Assembly: GCA_027943245.1 (NCBI GenBank)
Contig: JANDJZ010000789.1
Span: forward strand, 1 to 29,020
Direction of reading: 5' to 3'
DNA: 29,020 nucleotides
DNA from: Acanthamoeba sp. SK_2022b
Lineage: Eukaryota; Discosea; Longamoebia; Acanthamoebidae
A program made the translations under genes and the position numbers. Shown one piece after another: positions 1-9,189 of the stretch; position 1 is the stretch's first letter; each line of letters starts with the position of its first letter. The notes below the pieces were generated by a model. That model was not told where the DNA came from. It did not search any database and was given only the letters and a program-made list of their open reading frames with translations.

Positions 1-537
1 TTTTTGAGAAGGCGAAGGACGTCACGCAGGTCGTCTTACAGCGGGATACCGGCGTAAGCAGGACTGCACCTGACAATGGCGTCTGCACTGACTCGAGTGA
101 ACTAGAACAGTGCAAAGAATGCAGTTCCACTTGCAGAAGCCGTGCATCGTGCGCGTCGGCTCGGAGATCGACTACGTTCGCTCCTCACAGAAACCATTTG
201 AAGAAGAACCAGGACCCCATACCACGGACGCCACGTTCTTTGATGAGCTCGGCCCGCCTCATCGGAGCCAATGATGATGGTGAAGAAGAAGAAGAAGAAG
301 AAGAAGAAGCTACGAAGGCCTCCACCCGCCCTACGATGAAGACTTCTTCGTACTGCCCCCCTAAACCTCTCTTTTTCTCTTTGGTTGTTGCAGCTGAACC
401 TCGAGCCCCCCTCCAAACAACCATGAGCAAGAGGCCTCAAGCCGAACATGTGGTTCAACGGTGACCCGGTCGAAGTGACCCTCACCCACGCCGTGCAATG
501 CTGGGCCGATGAACAATACACCGGCATTGTCTGACTG
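1..537 (+). CDS. 3' part of an unidentified gene (fragment)
   Basis: I do not recognise this gene. Three stretches have the strong G/C third-position bias of real exons in this window. The first, from about base 3, reads FEKAKDVTQVVLQRDTG and ends at a possible GTAAGC donor. The second, about 134-270, contains QKPCIVRVGSEIDYVR. The third, about 448-531, reads MWFNGDPVEVTLTHAVQCWA and onward to a TGA. A (GAA)n run at 282-309 and a TTGTTGCAG acceptor near 390 suggest an intron between the last two, but I could not join all pieces in one phase. The WFNGDPV segment, with PPYDEDFF encoded just before it, faintly recalls the start of eukaryotic topoisomerase IB cores; this is not enough to name it. 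The gene would run in the same direction as the TIPIN gene that follows, and its 5' part lies outside the window. Confidence 0.3.
282..309 (+). repeat. (GAA)n microsatellite
   Basis: About nine tandem GAA units. They probably lie in an intron of the fragmentary gene at the left edge, although one frame would read them as poly-Glu. Confidence 0.85.
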
Positions 538-657
538 ACTGGCGAATTCCTTCCACACTTGTTGCAACGGTCGGCTGGAAAAAAGGCGGGAAAGAGTGTA
601 AGTTGGATGACGAGTTGACGATTACAGGCATTGATTTTAACGTTTAGCTCGGGAGAG

Positions 658-2597
658 ATGAGATTGCTGTCAGATAAAAGTGCTGGACCTGCCTCACGAG
701 ATGTAGAGCGCGCCAGGACGGCGTCGGCCGGAGGGAGGTCGGCCAAGGTCATCCCTGGCCTGGCCCATCTCTTTGGTGACGAGAAGGGCAAGAAGGATGC
801 TGCCGAAGATGGCAAAGGAAAGGAAGGGTCCCGCAGGAGAAAGGGGCCCGCCAAGGAGAGGAGGAAAGCACGAAAGGTGGATTACGAGCTTTTGTCCCAA
901 CCCGAGGGTCTTCCCGCTCTCTACGATCGGCTCAAGAGCTTCAAGATCGACGAACGTCTTCCCCTGGTAACGGGCTCCATCTGAATTGCATCTAGTGTTG
1001 TTGCATAATTGGCTCAACTCCAGCTGTTCTCGTGTAGATTGATCAGATGGAGCAGTTGATTGCGCCTTACCGCGAGTGGGCAAAGGACCTCATGCCCAAC
1101 TACACCTTCGATGGTATACCACCACTCGCGCATCTCGCATCTTGTGAGCAAACGTGGAAGCCTCACACTTGTACTCACTCTTGTACTTACGCTGCCAGAC
1201 TTCATTGAGCGCACCGAGAAACTCAGTGGCACTTACGTCATCAAGGTAGCGTTGGCTGCCTGTGTTGTGTGTTGTGTGTTGTGTGTTGTGTGTTGTGTGT
1301 TGTGTGTTGTGTGTTGTGTGTTGTGTGTTGTGTGCGCTGATGGTTCAATGCGTGCAGGGCATGCTGGAAAGCGTGCAACGTGGCGAGGGAGTGCCGCCTG
1401 CCGACGTGATCCTCAACAAGAGGAGAGCCAAGATCGACGAGGCCGTCGACGACTACGACGTTGCTGCCGCGGGGGATGACGCCGTTGACGCGCGCCAGCC
1501 TGACGTCGACTACCAGCCCGATCGCGAGGAGGTCAACCCCTTCCTCGCCGACGACGACGACGAGGACCACACGGGCGCCGTCGTCATGTCAGCCACGCCG
1601 GTCGCGCGCGCTCCATCCAAGCCAGTCGCCGTCGAAGACGATGTACGATGTGTTGTGTTGTGTTGTGTTGTGTTGTGTTGTGTTGTGTTGTGTTGTGTTG
1701 TGTTGTGTTGTGTTGTGTGATGGGAGTGTGACAGTGAGCTGATGGGTGCTGGATGATGCGCAGTTCAACCTGGAGGAGCTGTTGGCCAGGGACGCGAAGA
1801 AGGTTAGCGATGAAGAGGAGGAGGTGCAGCGACGCAGGCAGAAGCGCGAGGAGTACGAGCGGTGGAAGCAGGAGGAGACGGAGCGGGCGTTGGAGCGAGA
1901 AAAGAAGCGCAAGGAGGAGCGGGAGAAGGAGAGGGAGAGGAAGCGCAAGGCGGCCTTGGACGAGAAGAAGAAGAAGGCGAAGAAGAAGAACAACAAGAAG
2001 AGGCGACGCGACCATAGCGAAAGCGAAAGCGAAAGCGAGAAGAGCGAAAGCGAGCAGGAAAGCGAAAGCGAAAGCGAAGCGGAGGAAGAGCGAAGGAAGA
2101 ATAAGAAGAAAAAGAATGTGAAGAGGGTGACCAGGAAAGTGGCCAAGCGAAGGAGCAGCAAGGCCACGTATGATAGCGAGGACGACAGCGACAGCGATGG
2201 CCATGAACAGTCCAAGGCCAAGAAGCAGGGCAAGAAGAACAAGAACAAACCTGCCAGACAAAGCGATAGCGAACCAGAAGGAGACAACAACGACCAGGTG
2301 GAGGAAAAGGAGGAGGAGCGCAAGGCGGCGCCGATGGTGAGGCGGGTGGCCAAGCGCCGCGGGAAGCCCGTCGCCGCCGCTCCAGTGGCCGCGGAGCCAC
2401 CGGCCAAGGCCCTCAACAAGAAGCGCAAGGCCGCCGAAGAAGCCGACCAGCAGGACGGCGAAGAGCAAGCCCAAGAAGACGAGGAGCCACGGAGCAAGAA
2501 GAGGAGAGTGGAAGAGGGTAAGGACTCTGAACCCAAGGCCGCGACTGAACAGGACGATCCCGACAACGTCCCGCTGGCCGTGCTGCTTGGCCTCTAA
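658..2597 (+). CDS. TIPIN: Swi3/TIPIN-type replication fork protection protein with a long charged tail
   Basis: Exons by phase: 658-966, 1038-1113, 1199-1245, 1358-1642 and 1764-2597, giving about 516 aa. The Swi3 domain (about residues 75-170) is recognisable from YELLSQPEGLPALYDRLKSF, then MEQLIAPYREWAKDLMPNYT and FDDFIERTEKLSG. This is the order and spacing of human TIPIN, yeast Csm3 and fission yeast Swi3. In those species the protein pairs with Timeless/Tof1, travels with the replisome in the nucleus, and stabilises stalled forks and checkpoint signalling. The C-terminal half (about residues 240-516) is unlike typical TIPIN: a coiled-coil-like KREEYERWKQEE region, then lysine-rich tracts and Ser-Glu repeats, ending DNVPLAVLLGL. 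The ATG at 658 is the first in-frame ATG of exon 1; an upstream coding exon is possible. Introns 3 and 4 hold microsatellites. The family call is firm; the tail's role is unknown. Confidence 0.8.
1262..1334 (+). repeat. 7-bp-unit (TTGTGTG)n microsatellite in TIPIN intron 3
   Basis: About ten copies of a 7-base unit fill most of the intron at 1246-1357, between donor AAG|GTAGCG and acceptor GTGCAG|GGC. Confidence 0.9.
1649..1718 (+). repeat. 5-bp-unit (TGTTG)n microsatellite in TIPIN intron 4
   Basis: About fourteen copies of a 5-base unit occupy the intron at 1643-1763. The unit differs from the 7-base unit in the preceding intron, but has the same G/T-only composition on the coding strand. 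Confidence 0.9.
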
Positions 2598-2686
2598 TCA
2601 GGCCCAAGCGATACAGGCGTCTGTTGTTTTTGCGATTATCATTTGTTTTTTAATTAAAATAAAAAATTGAACATCGAGTTGTTGTT
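2598..2686. terminator. Shared 3' flank of convergent TIPIN and TTC38 genes
   Basis: Only 89 bp separate the two stop codons. The AT-rich core at about 2640-2670 contains AATTAAAATAAAAAATT, a likely polyadenylation signal region usable from both strands. The transcripts probably overlap. Inferred from position and composition only. Confidence 0.5.
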
Positions 2687-3292
2687 CTACTGGCGCTGCT
2701 GTTGTGATTGGATGGAGCGGTAAAAGTCGTGCACGACCTCCCTCTGCTCGTTCGAGGCACCGATCACCTGTTGTTGGTAAATGATCACCCAACGTGAGTG
2801 GGACACGCAAAGCAAACAAATGCATAATAACAAATGTAGTTGGTGCTCTGGTAAGGTCTGTACGTGGAGGTTGTCTTCGAGGTGGGCGTCGTGGAGCAGG
2901 CGCAGGCCCTCCTGTTGGTTGCCCGTCTCGCATTGGTAGATTCCTGCCGAGCAACATTAGTGTTATCTGTCGCATGCAACGCGCGCGCGCGCGCGTGTGT
3001 GTATATATATATATATACCTTTGCACAGGGGAACCCAGACTTGGCTGAGCTGTTCCTTGCGCGGCGAAGGCATGCCCTCGGTCGCCTTCTCGATCTCCGC
3101 CACCATCTCCTTGGCCTCGTCCTTCTTGCCTGTGCGCCCGCAGAGATTAGCATCACCATCCCTCGTGTGGGCGCGTGTGGGCGCGTGTACCCATGCGAAG
3201 GAGCGTGTGCAGGAGGAGCACGTCGTAGAAGGGGTCCGCGTGAACGTGTCTCCGTGGCTGTCACAAGCACAACACACGCACGCACACGCACG

Positions 3293-3378
<86 letters not shown>

Positions 3379-4615
3379 GCACACACACACACGCACACAC
3401 AAGCATTGCGAGTGTTAACGCGTGATGCGTAGCGCGGAGCGAGGTGCGGTGGTGCCTCGACGTAGGGGAGGAGCTGCCGCCACTTGGGCTCGAGGCCCTG
3501 GCCGCCCATCAGCTCCCACTTCCACAACAGACCCATCGCGCCTGCCGTGGCCGCGGCCAGCAAGCAGAGCAAGCGTGTGTGAGGAATGCGCGAAGCGTAG
3601 GGAATGCATGGCACGCGGTGATGGCCATACCGAGCTGGTCCTGCGTGTTTCGGTTGTCGTGTACCGGGAACGACTCGTCCTGTTTCGCCGCCTCCATCTA
3701 TGCGTGTAGCAGGAAAAAAGATAATTAATAATATATTAAATAATAATAATAATAATAATAATAAATATTTAACCAGCAGTGGTAGAGACAGGTGTGGCGG
3801 ACCTGCTGTTGGGCCTCATCGGTGAGGAAGATGTGCGGGTAGTAGATCGACTCAATCTGCTCCGCGCCCGAGCAAAGTGTGAGTGAGGGGAGAGAGAGAG
3901 ATGAGCGCCGCGGGAGGGAGGGGGCGCCTACCTGGTCGTGGGTGGCCTTGGTGAGGTGGAACAGGGCCGTGTGAAACCAGTTGTGCGTGCTCATGAAGCT
4001 CATGCAGTCGTCCCAGTAGTGCGAGTACTTGCTCAGCCTGTCCACCAGCCATTCGCCGCCGCCGCCGCCGCCGCCGCCGCCATGGTTGATGAGCTCCTCA
4101 ACGGTCATGTCGTGGGCCAAAAAGAGAGAAAGAGAAAGAGAAAGAGAAAGAAAGAGAGAAGAGGGGGGAGCAGTGATAGAAACCATTCGACGCCTTCCTC
4201 TGGCCGGCCAAGGGAAAGGAGGACGTGCGCGACCGAGTGATGCGCCCACGGGTCGTTCTCCAAAATCTCCACAGCCTGACACGCCCGCCGCACACGCGCG
4301 CGCGCACACACAAGCGAATCGGTTGAGGAATACCCCCCCCCCCCTCTCCCGAGAACGAAGAGCGAAGCGAAGCGCCGGCGGAAAGAGGGGGGGAGGAGTG
4401 GACGGCGTACACGCTTGCCGGCGGCGAGGGCCTCCTCGTAGCGGCCATTCTGTTCGAGCGCGAAGCAGAGCATGCCGTTGTAGTATTCGCGGTCGCGCGA
4501 GGTGTCGCGCATGGCGAGCGCGATCTCGAGCATGCCCGCCCGGTCGCCCATGCAGAACGCCACCAGCTGGCCGCGCTTGAGCGCGAACAGGTCCATCGGA
4601 TACAGCTCTGTGATC

Positions 4616-4678
<63 letters not shown>

Positions 4679-4731
4679 GGTTGTTGTTGTTGTTGTTGCC
4701 ATCGCAATAAACACACGACACACGCACACAC

Positions 4732-4764
<33 letters not shown>

Positions 4765-5430
4765 GCGCGCGCGCACATACTCGTTTGAAGTCAGCGTAGG
4801 CGCGGTGGAGGTCGCCGGCCATCCACGAGTTGAAGGCGTCGACGTAGAGCTTCTCGCGTTCGGTGACCTCGCTCGAGTCGGCCACCTCGCGCGCGCGCTT
4901 GAGGTGCGCCTTGGCCTTGTCCATGCGCTCCCTGGCGTCATCGCCGCGAGCGAGGGGTCAGCCTGGCCAGTGCCCACAACACTCGCGGCAGGCTTGGCGT
5001 GGGTTTGGGGGGGGGGCAGGGGCAACGAACTTGGCCACTTCATAGTCAGCGGCAAACACCAGAGCGAGCACGCACGACGGATCAACGGCTGCGCCGCGCT
5101 CGATGACGTGCCAGTCCTTTCCGTAGCTGCGTGAAGTTGAAAAAATTATTAATAGTAATTAATAATTTATTGATTTGTAAATTAAAAAATTCTATATTGC
5201 TTTACTTTATTTATTTAAAGCTTTAAATAAACAAATTAAAAATAATAAAATAGCAGCAGGGTGGTGACGCCGATACACCCAAGCGCAGGGGTCGCGTACC
5301 GCAGCACCTGGGTGCAGAACTGATTGATGGATGAAATCACCTGCTGCGCTTGATCGTCGGTGAGAGTGTGCGACACACTCACGTCCAGCCCCTGAAAGTC
5401 TGGCCTCCTCTGCATCTTTACCCTGTCCAT
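2687..5430 (-). CDS. TTC38: Tetratricopeptide repeat protein 38 (TTC38) family
   Basis: Thirteen exons on the minus strand: 5300-5430, 5031-5126, 4781-4931, 4411-4614, about 4192-4275, about 3932-4096, 3803-3856, 3631-3697, 3462-3541, 3191-3257, 3019-3129, 2864-2943 and 2687-2767. The result is about 456 aa, close to human TTC38 (469 aa). Family landmarks include INQFCTQVLR|YGKDWHVIERGA at the N-terminus, ITELYPMDLFALKRGQ, NDPWAHHSVAHVLLSLGRPE, SFMSTHNWFHTALFHLTKA and a GASNEQREVVHDFYRS C-terminus. These are TPR helices, probably a soluble cytosolic scaffold; the biochemical function of the family is not established. The ATG at 5430 is chosen because upstream sequence reads as a hydrophobic stretch absent from the family. 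The join near 4096-4192 is the least certain and lies beside a (GGC)n run that adds nine glycines. Introns carry CA, CAA and GAGAAA repeats. Confidence 0.85.
3297..3396. repeat. (CA)n microsatellite in a TTC38 intron
   Basis: About 100 bases of nearly pure CA, with a few CG and AACA interruptions, inside the intron at 3258-3461. On the coding strand of TTC38 it reads (TG)n. Confidence 0.9.
4052..4081 (-). repeat. (GGC)n run coding for polyglycine in TTC38
   Basis: About nine GGC codons on the minus strand, between INHG and EWLVDRLSKY. It is one of the few simple repeats here that appear to be translated. It lies just after the uncertain splice junction near 4096. Confidence 0.7.
4617..4771. 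repeat. Compound (TTG)n + (CA)n microsatellite in a TTC38 intron
   Basis: A TTG tract (about 4617-4698) and a CA tract (about 4726-4771) nearly fill the intron at 4615-4780. On the coding strand the CAA tract runs straight into the acceptor CAACAACAG|ATC. Confidence 0.9.
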
Positions 5431-5639
5431 CTTCGCGCTGTAGCGTACGTAGAACGGGCCAACCACAGCCAGGCCCAGTAGTATGACCCTAGCAAATATG
5501 AAATCACCCGACACCCGCACGGTCGCCCGCGTTGGTGTTTGTTTTCGTGATGGCGGTCTGGTGGACCCGTGGACAGGAGAAACAGCAGGCCGACGTCGTT
5601 CATCCACACCCTCGCTCGCGACAAGACACACCGTTCACC
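5431..5639. promoter_or_regulatory. Divergent promoter region, TTC38 and the 5640 locus
   Basis: A 209-bp gap between the TTC38 start (minus) and the ATG at 5640 (plus). It contains a minus-strand hydrophobic open frame (VILLGLAVVGPFYV) that I take to be non-coding 5' sequence. No clear TATA box was seen. Confidence 0.4.
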
Positions 5640-6770
5640 ATGCAGCCACACGAGCGCCAGCAGCAGCAGCAGGCCAACTCGGCCTCCGCATCCGCCCACG
5701 AAAAGATGAGGCAGGACAGGTACGCTCTACTTGTAGCCGCACTCGCATCCCGACCCAACCTCAGCCTTTCTCCCTTGACGCGCTGCGGCGGTGCAACTCC
5801 GCCCCGCACTGGGCTTCGTGGCAGCTCTTTTTTAGGCACAATTATGTGTGTGCATTCGTATATTATTTATGTATGTTACTTTATTCTTAAGTACACCACG
5901 GTGGTGTGGGATCCACGCCCACCGCGACACCCTCGCCTCTCTTGGGCTTCTCGATCGCCATTTTTCCCTGTCAGAGCCTTGTCTCACCGGGGTTTGTGGT
6001 GATGAACGCCTTCAGGGAGTTCGTGATGGAGTTCCTCGAGTTCGTGGACTTCATGCAGGACGAGGCCACCTTCTGGCGTCAGCCACCTCCGCCCTCCTCT
6101 AGTCCCTCTACCGACCCTCCGTCTTCTTCTACTACGACTACGCGCGACCAGCCCTTCTCCTGCTTTCCCGCTACACCGTCATCGTCTGTCCCTGGCGCTC
6201 CCTCCTTCTCGTCCTCCCCACCATCGTCTTCTTCTCCCACTACCTCTTCTCCACAACAACACCAACACCAGCGACGTCACTCTTTTCGCCAACGTCGAGG
6301 GAGTGGAAGCAGTCGCCCTCCACGCCACGGGCGCAGGGAGGACGTACGAGCGTTCTCCCTCCCCTCGCCACACAGCTTCCCCTCCTACCAGTCGACCGAT
6401 GTATCTCCTTCTACATCCACCGCTTCCTCTTCCTCGCCTTTATTCACCACTACATCGTTCCCCTGCGCACCATGTACCATGCTGGCGAGAAAGACGCCAT
6501 CTCCACAGCCTCCACCTCCTACGTTCAACCTCTCGGCCGACCTTCCGTTCTACTCGGTTTCTCTTGACGACAGAGATCTTCGAGTAGACGAAGAAAGTAC
6601 ACTACACGAATACGATCGACTACGCGGTGGAGGCCCGAGCGAGAAGGAGGGGCGGCCAATCCAGCAAGAAGAGGCGGAACAGCTGGAAGTAGAGTGGGGC
6701 GCGCAGGCGATCGAGTGGGCGAGGAGGAAGCCGCCAACACCAAGATCTGGGCAGCTGGGCTGACGATGGA
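5640..6770 (+). pseudogene. Probable membrane-protein gene with coding signal broken over three frames
   Basis: Exon 1 (5640 to about 5718) starts MQPHERQQQQQANSASA and ends at an AG|GTACGC donor. It can be spliced to about 5977 to read FVVMNAFREFVMEFLEFVDF in one frame. From 6115 the G/C third-position bias moves to a second frame reading SVFFYYDYARPALLLLSRYT and VCPWRSLLLVLPTIVFFSHY. About 6260 it moves to a third (SDVTLFANVEGVEAVALHAT), and after 6390 to another reading ISFYIHRFLFLAFIHHYIVP. No intron of normal size explains the shifts, so this is a decayed gene or a region with assembly indels in a CT-rich stretch. The product would have several hydrophobic helices. The single longest frame (5906-6763) is Ser/Pro-rich with poor codon bias and is probably not the protein. 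Family unknown. Confidence 0.4.
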
Positions 6771-6844
6771 GGGCGAATGACACGAGGACAATAGCTTCGA
6801 CGAAGCTGGAAAGCGACCATTAAAACCACTGCATATTATTGACA

Positions 6845-7500
6845 ATGGTGGAACTGGCCGAAAACAGGGCCGGTGCTAGTCGTGGGCACGACCGAATGGA
6901 TCGCTTCGACCGAACAATCCTCTCCATAAATAATTACAACTACAAAATTTTTTAGTTGTAATTTAGAGCTGTGCCCTCATTGGCGCCGCTTTGGCTACTA
7001 AACGGGAATACCATTACCACCATCACACGATGAAACACGTCCCATTCGCGATACTTATATGGGAGGTTCTTATCCTATCTTCATTGCACCCAGTTTGTGA
7101 TATGGACTGTCCCCACATCCCCAACTTGCTGCACCTCAAGACAGCTTGCTCAATGTGTGTCTTGTGCAGTGCAGAACTGCACCAACTGATTTCCTCTTGA
7201 GCTGACCAATAGCTATCTTATGGGTGTGGCCAACAAGCAAGATGCTGAGATAAACTTCTTGAACTATGTCCAGCACCACCAGCAAGGGCAAGAAGCCTAG
7301 CATGAACACATTCTGGTTATCTGACCAACAAGTCATTGTGATTGAGGATGGAGGTAAAGATGTCTGCCCTGGTAATGATCACTAGTGCACTACAGGTGCC
7401 AACATTGTCTTTGGTATAGCTCTTCAATGCAGTGACCACATCCACCTGTTTGGAGGATGTGGAGTTCATCCTTTGACACCTCAATATCAGATTCACCAAG
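6845..7500 (-). pseudogene. Decayed mobile-element protein, DUF7869-like segment
   Basis: AT-richer than its neighbours and without their codon bias. The minus strand from about 7336 to 7140 reads DNQNVFMLGFLPLLVVLDI, then SILLVGHTHKIAIGQL. This matches the diagnostic core of DUF7869-type proteins from fungal, oomycete and protist mobile elements, in which a D-N-x-x-x-N-K segment is followed by a GHTH-x-x-I-D motif. Preceding residues appear in another frame (7499-7317) with an in-frame stop. A LEVQQVGDV segment near 7140 fits the sequence that normally follows. Several frameshifts and stops mean it is not functional. The match is from memory of the family, so a profile search is needed. Confidence 0.45.
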
Positions 7501-7959
7501 TCTCCAGTTAAAAAAACTCTACATCCCTCATGAGGTAACTACTATCAGAATTTGGAGTGCTGGAGGTCCAAAAAGGTTAGTGCCACCCTGTATGTCTTCT
7601 CTCTTCTCCAACACAACTTCACCTACCTCTTCTTTGCCTCCTATGATGGAATGTGTGACACAGTAGCATCAATTCAAACCACCAACACAATCACCACACC
7701 CCCATCCACACCTTGCTCCACCGTCAACACATCCCACTGCACAACTCACCTTACCGCCCTTCAAACACAATTCAAAAGATGGCAACGCTTGACGGAATTT
7801 TACGAAAGTGGCTGTCCCCATTTCGGGCGTAGGCTGGCGACACCTGGCAATAATCGTTCGTACATTCTTCTCTCATTTTGTTGTTCACGGGCCGACCTTC
7901 GCAGTCCTCGGTGCGAATTTGCACGCGACACACTGTCCTGAGCCCCACAACACCACAAG
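7501..7959. other. No gene seen; upstream region of the MRH gene
   Basis: The composition stays AT-richer with no codon bias up to about 7850. Weak minus-strand similarity to the same decayed element may continue to about 7600 (an LFGPPALQ segment). The last 100 bp presumably hold the MRH gene promoter and 5' leader. Confidence 0.3.
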
Positions 7960-8818
7960 ATGCGACACAGCCCATCCGTGATATTGCTTGTCGCTCTTAT
8001 GGCCCTGGCGGCGTCTGGCCAGAGCGACGGCAAGGGCAAGGTGGGCGACTTTGCCTCCGGGCTCAGTGAGCTAGCTGCGGTGGTGGGCGCGAACGACTGC
8101 CAGGGCTCTGTTGGCCAATATAACTACGATCTTACCGAGCTCGCAAAGAAGGTCGGCAACGCGGACCAGCTGGTGACTGATGGTAGCGGTCAGGTCTACT
8201 ACTACCGAGTTTGTGCCACCGTCGCAAACACTTGGTGCCAAACGGTGAACACGGCGCCCGCCGTGTGCCAAAAGGACACGCGCCAGCCGGCTCAGTACCA
8301 TGACTGCGGTAACCAGAACACGGCTACTTTCGAGAAGCTGCCGAGTGACCCCGAAGATATGGGTTTCACGCTCAAGTTCAGTGCCGGCGAGGAGGGACGT
8401 GCGGCCAGGGTCTACTTCAAGTGGTACGTCCAAAAAGGCGGAGTAGCGTTGGGGGTTTACCAGGCTTTGTTTTCCGTCAGTGCCCATGGCCCACACGTCG
8501 ATCTATCCTCTTAATGTGGCTTCCCCCCACCCCACCTACAGTGATCCGACCATCGATCCTGGCAGATTGTCGTTCGTCAACGAGGACCCCATAAGAACCT
8601 ACAACCTCCAGTACTTGACCAAGTACGCCTGTCCGATCAGCCCATCTCCTCCGCCGCCGCCCCCCAGTGGCCTCATGTGCTGTCTATACCTCAACAACGA
8701 GAATACGACCATCACCAAGACCTTGTGCGCGTCAACATGCCCCACGACCATCAGCACGTACACGTTCGTGTCCAACTGGACCGTGTCGGCGTGCAGCGAC
8801 TGCTTCTTCCACAAATAA
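7960..8818 (+). CDS. Secreted MRH-domain (mannose-6-phosphate receptor homology) protein
   Basis: Two exons, 7960-8423 and 8542-8818, join in phase through a split Cys codon to give about 246 aa. Residues 1-21 are a signal peptide (SVILLVALMALAASGQS). The body has MRH features: NYDLTELAKKVGNADQLVTD, YYYRVCATVAN, spaced cysteines, then MGFTLKFSAGEEGR and VYFK|CDPTIDPG. MRH domains bind mannose-6-phosphate or N-glycans and act in the secretory/endolysosomal system. A proline run (PSPPPPPPSG) leads to a Cys/Thr-rich tail (LMCCLYLNNE ... TVSACSDCFFHK). There is no transmembrane helix, so it is probably luminal or secreted rather than a sorting receptor. The gene converges with UMPS. The fold call is good; the ligand is unknown. 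Confidence 0.7.
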
Positions 8819-8959
8819 GTGGTTTATGATAAACATTTATTTCACTCTGACTTTAGTCTACGGATCTGAATGCATGGAGGAAGAGGCGTGCTTTAATGAG
8901 GTGTGGGTATGTACACAACGCACTCGCTCCATAGCGTGAGGAGGAAGGGGAGGATATGT

Positions 8960-9100
8960 GCACCACTCACGAGCATGCCCGTTCTCGTTGGTAAACACGC
9001 GTGCGGTGTGGGAATCATGCGTGTGAAACTTCTGGCCATCGCACAGGAAGCCGAGGACGACGCAGCAGGCGAGGGCAATGATCTTGTAATCGCCTGAGGC
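8960..9100 (-). CDS. Orphan minus-strand coding-like segment (possible exon)
   Basis: Reads GDYKIIALACCVVLGFLCDG, then HTHDSHTARVFTNENGHA, with nearly every codon ending in G or C. It is bounded by CCTCAG on the 5' side and GTGAGT on the 3' side, like an internal exon, and the hydrophobic stretch resembles a signal peptide or single membrane helix. It lies between the UMPS stop (9190) and the MRH stop (8818). I found no upstream ATG in frame and no downstream partner exon, so it may be a relic or part of an unusual UMPS 3' transcript. Confidence 0.25.
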
Positions 9101-9128
9101 TGTCCTTGTTGTAGCAACGTTTTGGGTT

Positions 9129-9170
9129 TGTTTGTTTGTTTGTTTGTTTATTTATTTGTTTGTTTATTTC
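9129..9170. repeat. (TTTG)n microsatellite downstream of UMPS
   Basis: About ten TTTG/TTTA units directly after the UMPS stop codon in its transcript direction, so in the 3' UTR or 3' flank. Confidence 0.85.
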
Positions 9171-9189
9171 TCGTGTAGCCAAAGAGCTC

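Noticed and set aside
3261..3425. Open frames of alternating Cys-Val or His-Thr on both strands
   Set aside because: Produced by the (CA)n microsatellite inside a TTC38 intron. The same applies to similar frames at 1262, 1650, 4617, 18655, 23158, 25813, 26124 and 28722.
5236..5631. Two-helix membrane protein on the minus strand upstream of TTC38
   Set aside because: The part after the ATG at 5430 splices in phase to TTC38. The hydrophobic flanks lie in the 5' leader and in the first intron.
5906..6763. 285-residue Ser/Pro-rich protein
   Set aside because: The longest frame here but with poor third-position bias over 6100-6500, where other frames look coding. Kept only as part of a broken locus.
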